From: Faecalibacterium sp. HTF-F
GTDB taxonomy: Bacteria > Bacillota > Clostridia > Oscillospirales > Ruminococcaceae
DNA length: 64,000 nt
NCBI RefSeq assembly: GCF_023347535.1
Contig: NZ_CP094473.1
Span: forward strand, 1,116,001-1,180,000
Direction: 5' to 3'
The translations under genes were made by a program, and so were the position numbers. A model generated the notes under the pieces. The model ran no database searches and was not told where the DNA came from. It worked only from the letters and a program-made list of their open reading frames with translations. Positions 31,562-38,414 of this stretch are shown here, piece after piece (position 1 is the stretch's first letter; each line of letters begins with the position of its first letter).

Positions 31562-32559
31562 CGTGCATCCTCCTTTCGGTCAGAAACGAGGTGCAGGACC
31601 ACGGAGGCCAGCAGCACAAAGATGATGATGTACACCCGAAGCTCACTCATCAGCGTCCAGATGCCCATGACACCCAGCGGGATCACGAGCTGCCACGAGG
31701 TAACAGTGAGCACGTCAATGAGAAAGCCGATGTTCTCACCGAACACCAGATACTCCGAATAGAGGTAGGTGGACAGCGAGGACAGCGCAATGATGGTGAT
31801 CAGGATAGCCTTGAGCGTGTTCAGCAGTGGGCTGAAATTGACCCATGTGAGCAGCGCAGCCAGCACCATGTAGACACCGAACATCACGCCAGCCAGCACA
31901 AAGGACTTTTTCATGTTGCCGTGCTGGGTGCCATCTTCATTTTTGTCGTTGTAGGAGAACAGCGAGTAGTAGTACGGATAAGTGAACGGGCCGGGCAGCA
32001 GCAGGAAGCCTTTGTAGAGGCCCGTCTGGATACCGGCAGCAGTCAGGCCGGGGTCGATGTTGACGAATGCACCGTGGGTGTATACCAGCGCGGCAATGAC
32101 AACGACTGCCAGCAGACCGTAAACAACCACCCATGAAAAGCCATCAGACAGGACGTTCCGAATCATGCCCTCTTTCAGAAGCATAAACAGGAACACAAGG
32201 CAGGTGCCGTAGACAATCAATGTGCCTCCGGTGGTGCCGATCGGCGTGTCGCCGAAGATCTCATAGATGCCGGACATCTGCGTCCATGTCTGGAACACGG
32301 TCAAAAAGCCGATGAAGTAGAACATCACCTTGCTCTGCATGATGCGCCGGACGGTCGGGATGTACTCCGCAAACAGACCGAAGAAGATACAGGCCAGCGA
32401 GTTGAAAACCGCCCAGATGATAGCCGCAGCAGCGCCGTTGTTGATGGCCAGCGTGCGGAAGTTCATCAGGGAGCCGACTCCTGCCCATGATGCAACGATG
32501 GAACAGGCGTAGAAAATGGTGGGGTTTGCCTTGAATTTTGCCTTGATTTTCTGATACAT
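31558..32559 (-). CDS. Polytopic membrane protein, first gene of the late transcript
   Basis: 333 residues with about nine predicted membrane spans (for example IFYACSIVASWAGVGSLMNF, IIWAVFNSLACIFFGLF, GGTLIVYGTCLVFLFMLL, SWVVVYGLLAVVVIAALVY, FVLAGVMFGVYMVLAALLTW, VYIIIFVLLASVVLHLV). Polar spots within the spans (NFRTLAINN, PFTYPYYYS) hint at a transporter or channel, but I recognise no family. GAAGGAG precedes ATG 32557-32559. A membrane protein this large is unusual in a phage late operon. It could serve superinfection exclusion or envelope signalling; both are guesses. Confidence 0.75.
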   Translation of the reverse strand: MYQKIKAKFKANPTIFYACSIVASWAGVGSLMNFRTLAINNGAAAAIIWAVFNSLACIFFGLFAEYIPTVRRIMQSKVMFYFIGFLTVFQTWTQMSGIYEIFGDTPIGTTGGTLIVYGTCLVFLFMLLKEGMIRNVLSDGFSWVVVYGLLAVVVIAALVYTHGAFVNIDPGLTAAGIQTGLYKGFLLLPGPFTYPYYYSLFSYNDKNEDGTQHGNMKKSFVLAGVMFGVYMVLAALLTWVNFSPLLNTLKAILITIIALSSLSTYLYSEYLVFGENIGFLIDVLTVTSWQLVIPLGVMGIWTLMSELRVYIIIFVLLASVVLHLVSDRKEDAR

Positions 32560-32580
32560 GGAAAATCTCCTTCTTTGTGA

Positions 32581-32724
32581 CTGGGCACGGCGAAATGCCC
32601 AGCTGCAGCACCTCGGCTTTTCGGGGTGCTACGGTGATGCCGCACGCAAAGGAGCAACGTGCGGCCCGGAATCCTCCTTTCAGGCAATAAAATAGCGGCA
32701 CCCACCGGGAATGGTGAGCACCGC
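32581..32724 (-). promoter_or_regulatory. Four tandem hairpins in the late-transcript leader
   Basis: Inverted repeats occur one after another: CTGGGCA/TGCCCAG (32581-32602), AGCACC/GGTGCT (32607-32630), GCCGCACG/CGTGCGGC (32639-32665) and a 12-pair stem with G-T pairs (32695-32724). AAGGAGG occurs between the last two on the minus strand, with no good start codon after it. The array could protect the mRNA end, act as antiterminator signal or bind a protein. Confidence 0.55.
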
Positions 32725-32758
32725 TTGGCTTGATTTGAATTTTGCATCCTAATCATAT

Positions 32759-32843
32759 CACTCGGAGCGTCCGTTGTCATCTGAATCCATCGGTAAGCTT
32801 CGGCATCCATCCGAAACCATCCGACAACGTCCAACAGCGAGTG
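32759..32843. promoter_or_regulatory. Large interrupted palindrome, candidate late-promoter operator
   Basis: CACTCG (32759-32764) and GTTGTC (32773-32778) are mirrored by GACAAC (32823-32828) and CGAGTG (32838-32843), with nearly equal spacing (8 and 9 bases). Inside are repeated ATCCAT / CCATCCGA units. The layout suggests cooperative binding by a dimeric regulator, probably the sigma-like protein encoded next door. Confidence 0.5.
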
Positions 32844-32965
32844 AAACCATCCCCTTGATTCTCAACGATTTCCACTTTGAATTCAACTTTTCAGGGGGGA
32901 AAAGTTAAATTCATTTCAATTTTGAGCTGATTTTGTGTGGATTTCTGATTTGAATTTCAGTTTTG

Positions 32966-33000
32966 GGGCAAAAATAAAAAGCCCCGCAAATGCAGGGCTT
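32966..33000 (-). terminator. Terminator of the early/middle transcript
   Basis: On the minus strand AAGCCCTGCATTTGCGGGGCTT (two parts: AAGCCC-TGC and GCG-GGGCTT) ends in TTTATTTTT. It begins five bases past the stop of the late-regulator gene. Confidence 0.8.
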
Positions 33001-33005
33001 ATCGG

Positions 33006-33401
33006 TCAGTTTTTGTTGAGGTAGTTGTATGCCATCCGGCTGACCCCATCTTCGGTATATCCTTTTCCCAGAACTCCGGCAACTTCGGCCCATGAGTAGC
33101 AGCGGATAAACCGCAGTCTGAAAACCAGATACATCCGGGCATCCACAATGCTCTTGCAGTAGGCCTCGACTTTGGGCTTTTCCTGTGCTGCCAGTTCTTC
33201 CAGCCAGCGGATACGCTCGTCCATGTCAGCCAGCTCTACGGCCAGATCTCCGACTTTATCCCGAACACCCGGCGTGTGGGGCATCCCGGTCAGTTGTGGG
33301 GAGGCGGGAGTGATTCTTTGCCGCAGTCTCTCCAAGGCTTCACGGTCTTTTTCGAGGGTCATTTGGATGTCATAGTACTTGGACAATTCCTGTAATGTCA
33401 C
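33006..33401 (-). CDS. Sigma-like late transcription regulator (DUF1492/ArpU/RinA type)
   Basis: 131 residues. The N-terminal 90 residues are coiled coil (QMTLEKDREALERLRQRI, VELADMDERIRWLEELA); the C-terminal 40 are a sigma region 4-like helix-turn-helix (LRFIRCYSWAEVAGVLGKG, YTEDGVSRMAYNYL). Proteins with this plan (DUF1492, ArpU, RinA) activate late genes in Firmicutes phages. It is the last gene of the early block, and the non-coding control region for the late genes starts right after its terminator. This placement makes the role likely. Confidence 0.8.
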   Translation of the reverse strand: MTLQELSKYYDIQMTLEKDREALERLRQRITPASPQLTGMPHTPGVRDKVGDLAVELADMDERIRWLEELAAQEKPKVEAYCKSIVDARMYLVFRLRFIRCYSWAEVAGVLGKGYTEDGVSRMAYNYLNKN

Positions 33402-33420
33402 AACCTACCTCCGTCATAAT

Positions 33421-33615
33421 TCAGCTACCGTCTTTCGGCGGCGCCTCTATTATTTTATCACATTTTGCTGTCGGAAGGTAGACCGGAAGTCCACAAATTA
33501 TGTGGTCTGCACCAATTTTGCACAGGCCGGGCACAGTATATGTCTGGCCCTGGGCATCAGTGCGCTGGATGGACGGTTCAAGGGGTATGTAGTTCTCACA
33601 GGACAAGCAACTCAT
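33421..33615 (-). CDS. Small Cys-rich hypothetical protein
   Basis: 64 residues with C-x2-C at the start (SCLSCENYIP) and three further cysteines (LCKIGADHIICG, TAKCDKI), perhaps a metal site. Starts ATG 33613-33615, which overlaps the stop of the small membrane protein gene (ATGA). No family recognised. It is in the early operon among several Cys-rich small proteins. The ribosome site is weak (GGGGGCGG). Confidence 0.55.
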   Translation of the reverse strand: MSCLSCENYIPLEPSIQRTDAQGQTYTVPGLCKIGADHIICGLPVYLPTAKCDKIIEAPPKDGS

Positions 33616-33776
33616 TTTTTCCCGCCCCCATCATCCTCATGATATTTAACGCCGGACAATGCCGGAATCAAAAAGAACCAAAGCGCTCTCAGATCTCCTG
33701 TGACGTGGATTGCGGTTGACACCGCCAACCCCACTGAAATCCACTCCGCTGCATAGATAAGCGCAACCCATTTCAT
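33612..33776 (-). CDS. Small membrane protein
   Basis: 54 residues, not obvious because of its size: MKWVALIYAAEWISVGLAV, then TAIHVTGDLRALWFFLIPAL and a hydrophilic tail (HEDDGGGKK). Two probable membrane spans. Its start overlaps the upstream stop (ATGA) and its stop overlaps the downstream start (ATGA), which argues for a real, coupled gene. Function unknown; small phage membrane proteins in early regions are often exclusion or host-takeover factors. Confidence 0.6.
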   Translation of the reverse strand: MKWVALIYAAEWISVGLAVSTAIHVTGDLRALWFFLIPALSGVKYHEDDGGGKK

Positions 33777-34339
33777 TCAGGCACCTCCTGTCTGCCGTTG
33801 CCAAAACTCCGGGCAAATACCGCCCGTTGGATAAAGTCCACATCCTCTGCAATAGACCGTACCGATGAATTATCAGAGCGGATTTCAAAGGAGCGGAGAA
33901 TGAAGTGCTTCAAAGTGTCCAGACTGTAACCTGCGATCGACTTCCCGAAGAATGCGGTAAGGATTTCAATAATGGTTTCCTCATGCCGGGCGAACTCGCA
34001 TCCATAGACTTTGTGTTCAGGAATAAAAGACACCCAGTAGGTAAACCGAGACTTATCGTGACCGGCTTTCAGGTCAAGGCAGCGGGTTTCGGTTTGCAAG
34101 TAGCGGACTGCTCTATCCGTTATCTGTTTTAGCTCCTTTTCTCCAATGGTGCAGCCGTCCGGGAAAAGTTCTTCCATGAATTGGAGAAAAAGCTGTTCGC
34201 CATTGGCACAATCGAACACGTCATGCCATGTGGCAGCCCATTCGGACATTGCTTCTCTTTTTTCAAAGAGAATTGTGCAGGCCAGTCTGACAAAGTTGGC
34301 CGGAGATTCAACCATGAAATGCAGTCGTTCCGTTGTCAT
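33773..34339 (-). CDS. Hypothetical early phage protein
   Basis: 188 residues from ATG 34337-34339. Sequence: TTERLHFMVESPANFVRLAC start, a helical middle with NGEQLFLQFMEELFPDGCTI, then ETRCLDLKAGHDKSRFTYWV and a C-terminal helix. Nothing matches a family I know. The start lies inside the preceding small Cys-rich gene (32-base overlap), typical for this operon. No membrane segment or signal peptide. Confidence 0.6.
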   Translation of the reverse strand: MTTERLHFMVESPANFVRLACTILFEKREAMSEWAATWHDVFDCANGEQLFLQFMEELFPDGCTIGEKELKQITDRAVRYLQTETRCLDLKAGHDKSRFTYWVSFIPEHKVYGCEFARHEETIIEILTAFFGKSIAGYSLDTLKHFILRSFEIRSDNSSVRSIAEDVDFIQRAVFARSFGNGRQEVPE

Positions 34340-34571
34340 ATTCAGCCTCCATACACGCTTTCTTGCAAGCCTCGCATTTCTTGTACGGCTGCTCAAGCCA
34401 GCAGTCGAACAGCAAGCATTTGGGCTTTCTGTATTCCGGCGGAGCCTTTCGTCCATGGGTTTGAGTACGAAACGTATGGTACTTGCACACCTCTTTGCCC
34501 CAAAAATCTCCGCCGAATTCGCAACTTTCACGACCCGGCGAAACCTCATGCTTAACTGTGATGGTTTTCAT
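34308..34571 (-). CDS. Small Cys-rich hypothetical protein
   Basis: 87 residues from ATG 34569-34571, overlapping the upstream stop. Eight cysteines: CEFGGDFWGKEVC, KCLLFDCW, KKCEACKKAC. The spacing fits one or two zinc sites but no named family. The C-terminal part is acidic. It may be a small zinc protein modulating host functions; this is only a guess from similar early-gene products. Confidence 0.6.
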   Translation of the reverse strand: MKTITVKHEVSPGRESCEFGGDFWGKEVCKYHTFRTQTHGRKAPPEYRKPKCLLFDCWLEQPYKKCEACKKACMEAEYDNGTTAFHG

Positions 34572-34966
34572 TTTTTCACCTCCGGCGGCTCCAGCAGCGG
34601 AGCCCACAGCTTCACATGCCCGTAGTGGCCATCCTCTGCACGGTGGCCATCCTCAATGTGCCACGTCCCGTTTTCGACCCAGCCTTTCATGGTGTGGCCG
34701 CTCTCGCAGCACACCCATACGATGTCGCTTATCACGGCGCAGTGCTTTTCGCCGGCGCATTCCCAGCTTTCTTCATGGGCGATTGGCGGGTTCTTGGCAT
34801 CATGCCATGACATCTGGCGCACAAAGTCAACGACCATCTGGCTGGCCTCGTGCAGGGCTTTGGCAGCAGCGTCTTTGCCTTTGAAGCCGTTGTAATATTC
34901 AATCTCGGCCAGAGCGTCCAAATCCGTTGCCGGGTCGATGAGGCGGCAGGCTTCCTCAAGGGTCAT
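34568..34966 (-). CDS. Phage protein with DUF551-like C-terminus
   Basis: 132 residues from ATG 34964-34966. The N-terminal part is helical (LEEACRLIDPATDLDALAEI). From about residue 60 it resembles DUF551, common in phages: HDAKNPPIAHEES, VWVCCESGHTMKGWVENGTW and the closing VKLWAPLLEPPEV. DUF551 has no known activity. It overlaps the flanking genes by four bases at each end. Confidence 0.7.
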   Translation of the reverse strand: MTLEEACRLIDPATDLDALAEIEYYNGFKGKDAAAKALHEASQMVVDFVRQMSWHDAKNPPIAHEESWECAGEKHCAVISDIVWVCCESGHTMKGWVENGTWHIEDGHRAEDGHYGHVKLWAPLLEPPEVKK

Positions 34967-35271
34967 TCGATGTACCTCCGCTTGTCCTTGTCCCAGTGCA
35001 ACGTGATGGGATTGCCGCACTTGCAGGGGATGGTGATTTCCAAATCCTCGATGTTGGTCTGGCCTTTGGCGTGCAGCCCGCAGCACCCACACTCAAACTC
35101 ATAGTGGGCAAGCCCACGTTCAAGCGAGATCGTGGCCCCGCAGCGGCAGCCGATGGACATCTGCGAAACGTGGAGGTATGTACCGAACTCCTTACCGCAG
35201 CAGGGGCAGCGCAGCCGCAGCAGCCCCCGTGCGCCGACTTCCGGCGGGCGGTTATTCCTGTTCTTCCTCAT
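34963..35271 (-). CDS. Zinc-ribbon-like hypothetical protein
   Basis: 102 residues with three pairs of cysteines: RLRCPCCGKEFG, IGCRCGATI, FECGCCGLHAKG, and IPCKCGNPI. This suggests two zinc ribbons of the rubredoxin-knuckle type. A basic N-terminus (RKNRNNRPPEVGARG) could bind nucleic acid. No family recognised. Overlaps the next gene by four bases. Confidence 0.65.
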   Translation of the reverse strand: MRKNRNNRPPEVGARGLLRLRCPCCGKEFGTYLHVSQMSIGCRCGATISLERGLAHYEFECGCCGLHAKGQTNIEDLEITIPCKCGNPITLHWDKDKRRYIE

Positions 35272-35470
35272 GGGAGGCTCCTTTCTGTGTCTGGAAATGA
35301 ATCACTTCACGGAAAAGCAATTCGTTTTTCTGCTCTGATTCGGCCATGAAGTTGATATACTCCCGGAACAGAGCACGGTCGTGCTGCTGGCGGCTGGTTT
35401 CGCCCAGCAGCGCCCCGATGGACACGCCAACGGCCAGCAGCGCAATGTTGATGAAAAACTGGTCAGGCAT
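35252..35470 (-). CDS. Small single-span membrane protein
   Basis: 72 residues from ATG 35468-35470. One hydrophobic segment (FFINIALLAVGVSIGALLG) near the N-terminus, then a charged helix (RALFREYINFMAESEQKNEL). It probably sits in the host membrane with the helix in the cytoplasm. No family recognised. The gene overlaps both neighbours. A role in superinfection immunity or lysis timing is possible but untested. Confidence 0.6.
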   Translation of the reverse strand: MPDQFFINIALLAVGVSIGALLGETSRQQHDRALFREYINFMAESEQKNELLFREVIHFQTQKGASHEEEQE

Positions 35471-35591
35471 CGGTATCACCCAGCACTTTCTCGATGAGGT
35501 CAAAGACCATTTCCCGGTCTTCGGTACTCAGAAAGTCGGCAGCCACAATTTCAAATTTGAGGCGGTCTGCATATTCTTTTAAGTCGTCCAT
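35463..35591 (-). CDS. Small hypothetical protein
   Basis: 42 residues from ATG 35589-35591 with GGAGT upstream. Wholly helical and acidic: DDLKEYADRLKFEIVAADF and DREMVFDLIEKVLGDTDA. Its end overlaps the start of the small membrane protein by eight bases, and three bases separate it from the upstream gene. The tight packing is the main support. Confidence 0.5.
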   Translation of the reverse strand: MDDLKEYADRLKFEIVAADFLSTEDREMVFDLIEKVLGDTDA

Positions 35592-35594
35592 GGG

Positions 35595-35939
35595 TTACTC
35601 CTTTCCCAGTGCGGCGAGGATCTCGTTGCCCTTGTCCATCAGTTCATCCCGCCGTTTTTTCTGCTCAGCCTCCAGCTTTTTCATTTCCGCCTGATACTTT
35701 TTCAGGGTTCCCGGCCGGAAATTCTTGCTCTGGCCCATGCGGATTTTTGCGGCAATTTTCTTGTGCTGCTGAACGGTCTGGCGCAGTTCGGTGTCCGTGG
35801 TCAGAATCTGGTAGCGATGGTGGCAGCCGGGGCAGGTGAAATACTGCACCATGTAATCGCCGCTCCATGTACTGCGGATGCCGGCTGTCTGGATGCTGAA
35901 CGGTGTGCCGCAGCGGTCACACTTTACAAGGTCGGTCAT
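35595..35939 (-). CDS. Hypothetical phage zinc-finger protein
   Basis: 114 residues from ATG 35937-35939. N-terminal treble-clef-like pattern: VKCDRCGTPFSIQTAG, then YFTCPGCHHRYQIL, i.e. two C-x2-C pairs. The C-terminal half is a long basic coiled-coil helix (RPGTLKKYQAEMKKLEAEQK). Many clostridial phages have such a protein in the early region; no function is established. Overlaps the ParB-like gene by four bases. Confidence 0.65.
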   Translation of the reverse strand: MTDLVKCDRCGTPFSIQTAGIRSTWSGDYMVQYFTCPGCHHRYQILTTDTELRQTVQQHKKIAAKIRMGQSKNFRPGTLKKYQAEMKKLEAEQKKRRDELMDKGNEILAALGKE

Positions 35940-37492
35940 TCGCCATACTCCTTTCTGCACAGCTGGAACGCATTGCAGTGGTCATCGCAAGTTTTGCAGC
36001 ACTTGTCGCATTCAGGGTGAGCAGCTTTGCACTTATCGCAGGGCGTGTCAGCCTGGCTGCCGGAACCATACACCGCAAAAAGCTGGTGGGTGCCGTCTTG
36101 CAAAGCCTTTTCATCATCGGCCATTTCGTAACCGAGTGCAGCGAGCAGTTCATAGGTGCTGTCAAGGTCATCATTTTTGCGGTGAACGAACTTGCTCGCG
36201 CCTGTCGGCCCGTTCCATTCCGTGCTCCAATAACCCTCACGACTGCTGTCCGTTGCATCAAAAGCAACCGCCAGTAGAATCTTCTCCGGCTCGGTATCGT
36301 AAGCATTGAACATTTTCAGGGCATCTTCCAGTTCCGTGTCTTCCCGAATCTGCTCATCCAAACCGATGCCGAGCAGCCGCAACACGTTTTCGTCATCCTC
36401 CATGTGCCGATATTCGGTCAGAATCGGGGTGGAATAAGCCAAGATTTCCGGCAGGTGCTTTTTGCACTCCGCGGGAGTCAAGTCCTTCACGAAGTCCCAT
36501 CGCAGCTCGTACATGAGCTTCGTAACAGCGGCAAACTGTTCTCTCGCAAGCTGCTCGGTGGCTCTTGCGGCATCCCTCGCCGAGTTGCTGGCATCCTCGG
36601 CTTCCGTATCGCGAGGTTTGTACAGGTCAATCTGATTTTCACTGACCTTATAGACATAAGCAACCTTGTCGGCATCTTCCGGCATGATGACTTCCTTTTT
36701 TGTGCCCCATTTGCCATACGCATTTACGTGTTCGTGTGTCTGGTAGGTGGCCTGCGGATCTTCCACGGCGAATTTTTTGAGCTGCTCAATCCATTCGGCC
36801 TTTTGGTGCTGCCATTTTTGCTGTTCCAGCGCATCCTGCATAGCCCTGTTGAAGTTCTGGGTGCCGAGGGTCTCCAACACCCGGTTTCTGGCTTCCAAGT
36901 CCTCGATTTTGTCCAGCTGGGCGAAGTCAGACAGGGTTGCACCGCGCTTTTCGGCTTTCTTGAAGCTGTCGTGGTTCAGTTCCAGCAGCTTGATACGCCG
37001 CCGAACGGTGGACTGTGAGAAGCCGGATTTGTCGGAGATCTGCTCCACGGTCTGCCCAAAGTCCATCATCATCTGGAAGCCCTGCGCCTGTTCGTAGACG
37101 GTGAGGTCTGACCGCTGCATATTCTCAACCATCATGGTCTGCATCTGCTCCCGCTCGTCCATCTCCACGATGGCGCAGGGCAGCTCGTACAGTCCTGCCT
37201 GCTGCGCTGCTGCTGCCCGGCGGTGGCCGATGATGATGGTGTAGTCCTCACTGGACCACACAGCCTTGGGTGTCCATGCTGCCGCTGCTGCGGCTGCATC
37301 CCCGCCCTCGTCAACGCACTTTGCGATGTACTCCCGGCTGTTGAGGTAGTGGCCGGGGATTACGGTCAAGTTCTGGTACACGCCGTTTTCCTTGATGCTG
37401 GCGGCAAGTTCGGACAGGTCGCCCAGTTCCTTGCGGGGGTTATCGGGGTGAGGGTACAGCTGCCGGATAGGGATGTAAGTAATGTCTGCCAT
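35936..37492 (-). CDS. Long ParB-like protein with Cys-rich C-terminus
   Basis: 518 residues. The N-terminal 200 are a full ParB/Spo0J-like module: YIPIRQLYPHPDNPRKELGD, IKENGVYQNLTVIPG, IIIGHRRAAAAQQAG, MVENMQRSDLTVYEQAQGFQ and a helix-turn-helix (TVEQISDKSGFSQSTVRRRI). An Ala-rich insertion sits near residue 65. The central 200 residues are unassigned; the end is Cys-rich (PCDKCKAAHPECDKCCKTC). In plasmids such proteins spread on DNA and use CTP; in an integrating phage the role may be regulation or nucleoid-like binding. No ParA gene is present nearby. Confidence 0.82.
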   Translation of the reverse strand: MADITYIPIRQLYPHPDNPRKELGDLSELAASIKENGVYQNLTVIPGHYLNSREYIAKCVDEGGDAAAAAAAWTPKAVWSSEDYTIIIGHRRAAAAQQAGLYELPCAIVEMDEREQMQTMMVENMQRSDLTVYEQAQGFQMMMDFGQTVEQISDKSGFSQSTVRRRIKLLELNHDSFKKAEKRGATLSDFAQLDKIEDLEARNRVLETLGTQNFNRAMQDALEQQKWQHQKAEWIEQLKKFAVEDPQATYQTHEHVNAYGKWGTKKEVIMPEDADKVAYVYKVSENQIDLYKPRDTEAEDASNSARDAARATEQLAREQFAAVTKLMYELRWDFVKDLTPAECKKHLPEILAYSTPILTEYRHMEDDENVLRLLGIGLDEQIREDTELEDALKMFNAYDTEPEKILLAVAFDATDSSREGYWSTEWNGPTGASKFVHRKNDDLDSTYELLAALGYEMADDEKALQDGTHQLFAVYGSGSQADTPCDKCKAAHPECDKCCKTCDDHCNAFQLCRKEYGE

Positions 37493-37517
37493 AGGGATAC
37501 TCCTTTCTTATTTCGGG

Positions 37518-38411
37518 TTAGAAAAACGTGAGCTGCCCGGTTTTGGTTTCGTTAAGAGGCTCGTTTTCCGGGGCTTTAGGCTCATTTTTGATAGATTTTT
37601 GCAAATTTGCGGGTTTAATATCGGTTTTTTCGATTTTTGCAGGTTCGCCTTTCGGTTCAAACAGCAGGTTCATCTGCGCTATCTGGCGGCGCATATACCA
37701 CACATCGGTTGAGAAAAGCGGCATATACCAGATGCGGTTTTGTGGTCCTGCGGGCAGCAATCCGCGGCTGTCGTAGGCCGTTGCCGGGTTCACGAGTGTG
37801 TCACCGATGACTACATATCCAGCGCAGCCCATGAAGCTGCACTGGATGTAGCACATCAGCCCAACGATGAAGTCAATGTCTTGGGCTATGACAAGGACTT
37901 TGTTGTGGTAGCAGATATTCCGTCTTTTGCAGACGTTCAAAAAGGCAAGCAGCGTGGCCCCAGCACCACAGGCCGGGTCAGATACCGAGATGAATCCCTC
38001 CATGTCCGGGTGCAGCTTCGGGTCGAACGTAATCTCGGCCATGCAGCGGCACACATCGTAGGGAGTGAAGAACTGCCCGGCGTGGTCGTTGCCCAACTCG
38101 CACATCATGTACAGCGAACCGAGGAAGTCTTGGTCAGGATTCTGCTCCATGCCCATGATTACCTCAGCCAGCATTTCAACCATGCCGTCCCGCTCCTTGG
38201 CGGAGTATTTGGAAACGATGGTCTGATACATCTTAGTGCGCTCTGGGGCATTTACCTTGTCCGTGCTGTTCGAGATCTCGATGGCCGTCAGGGTGACAAA
38301 GTCCTCCCAAATCTCCCAGCGGCTGTGCTTTCCAGTCAGGCTATTGAAGATTTTGAGGAAGTTCTTCTGGTGGTCATCCCGGATGCTGCGGGTCACTGCT
38401 GCCTTTGCCAT
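37518..38411 (-). CDS. N6-methylase-like protein without visible catalytic NPPY motif
   Basis: 297 residues. The HsdM-type fold start is present: GQFFTPYDVCRCMAE (about 112-126) and the SAM motif SDPACGAGATLLAF (144-157), then a GDTL strand at 203-206. The expected motif IV (N/D-PP-Y/F), which should follow soon after, is not there; the sequence continues VNPATAYDSRGLLPAGPQ and PLFSTDVWYMRRQIA. The protein may bind SAM or DNA without methylating, or use a different active site. It is encoded between two ORFs of the early operon, with no restriction enzyme in view. Confidence 0.75.
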   Translation of the reverse strand: MAKAAVTRSIRDDHQKNFLKIFNSLTGKHSRWEIWEDFVTLTAIEISNSTDKVNAPERTKMYQTIVSKYSAKERDGMVEMLAEVIMGMEQNPDQDFLGSLYMMCELGNDHAGQFFTPYDVCRCMAEITFDPKLHPDMEGFISVSDPACGAGATLLAFLNVCKRRNICYHNKVLVIAQDIDFIVGLMCYIQCSFMGCAGYVVIGDTLVNPATAYDSRGLLPAGPQNRIWYMPLFSTDVWYMRRQIAQMNLLFEPKGEPAKIEKTDIKPANLQKSIKNEPKAPENEPLNETKTGQLTFF

Positions 38412-38414
38412 AGG

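Larger units (their letters stand above)
32560..33005 (-). other. 446-base control region between early and late transcripts
   Basis: No convincing gene. From right to left it holds the terminator of the early/middle transcript (32966-33000), an AT-rich 110-base stretch, a large interrupted palindrome (32759-32843) and four hairpins (32581-32724) that would lie in the 5-prime leader of the late transcript. No -35/-10 pair with good match is visible, in line with a promoter that needs the phage regulator encoded at 33006-33401. Confidence 0.65.

Noticed and set aside
32261..32701. Minus-strand frame running through the hairpin leader into the membrane protein gene
   Set aside because: No suitable start behind the AAGGAGG at about 32675, and its second half overlaps the membrane protein in another frame. 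The hairpins explain the region better.
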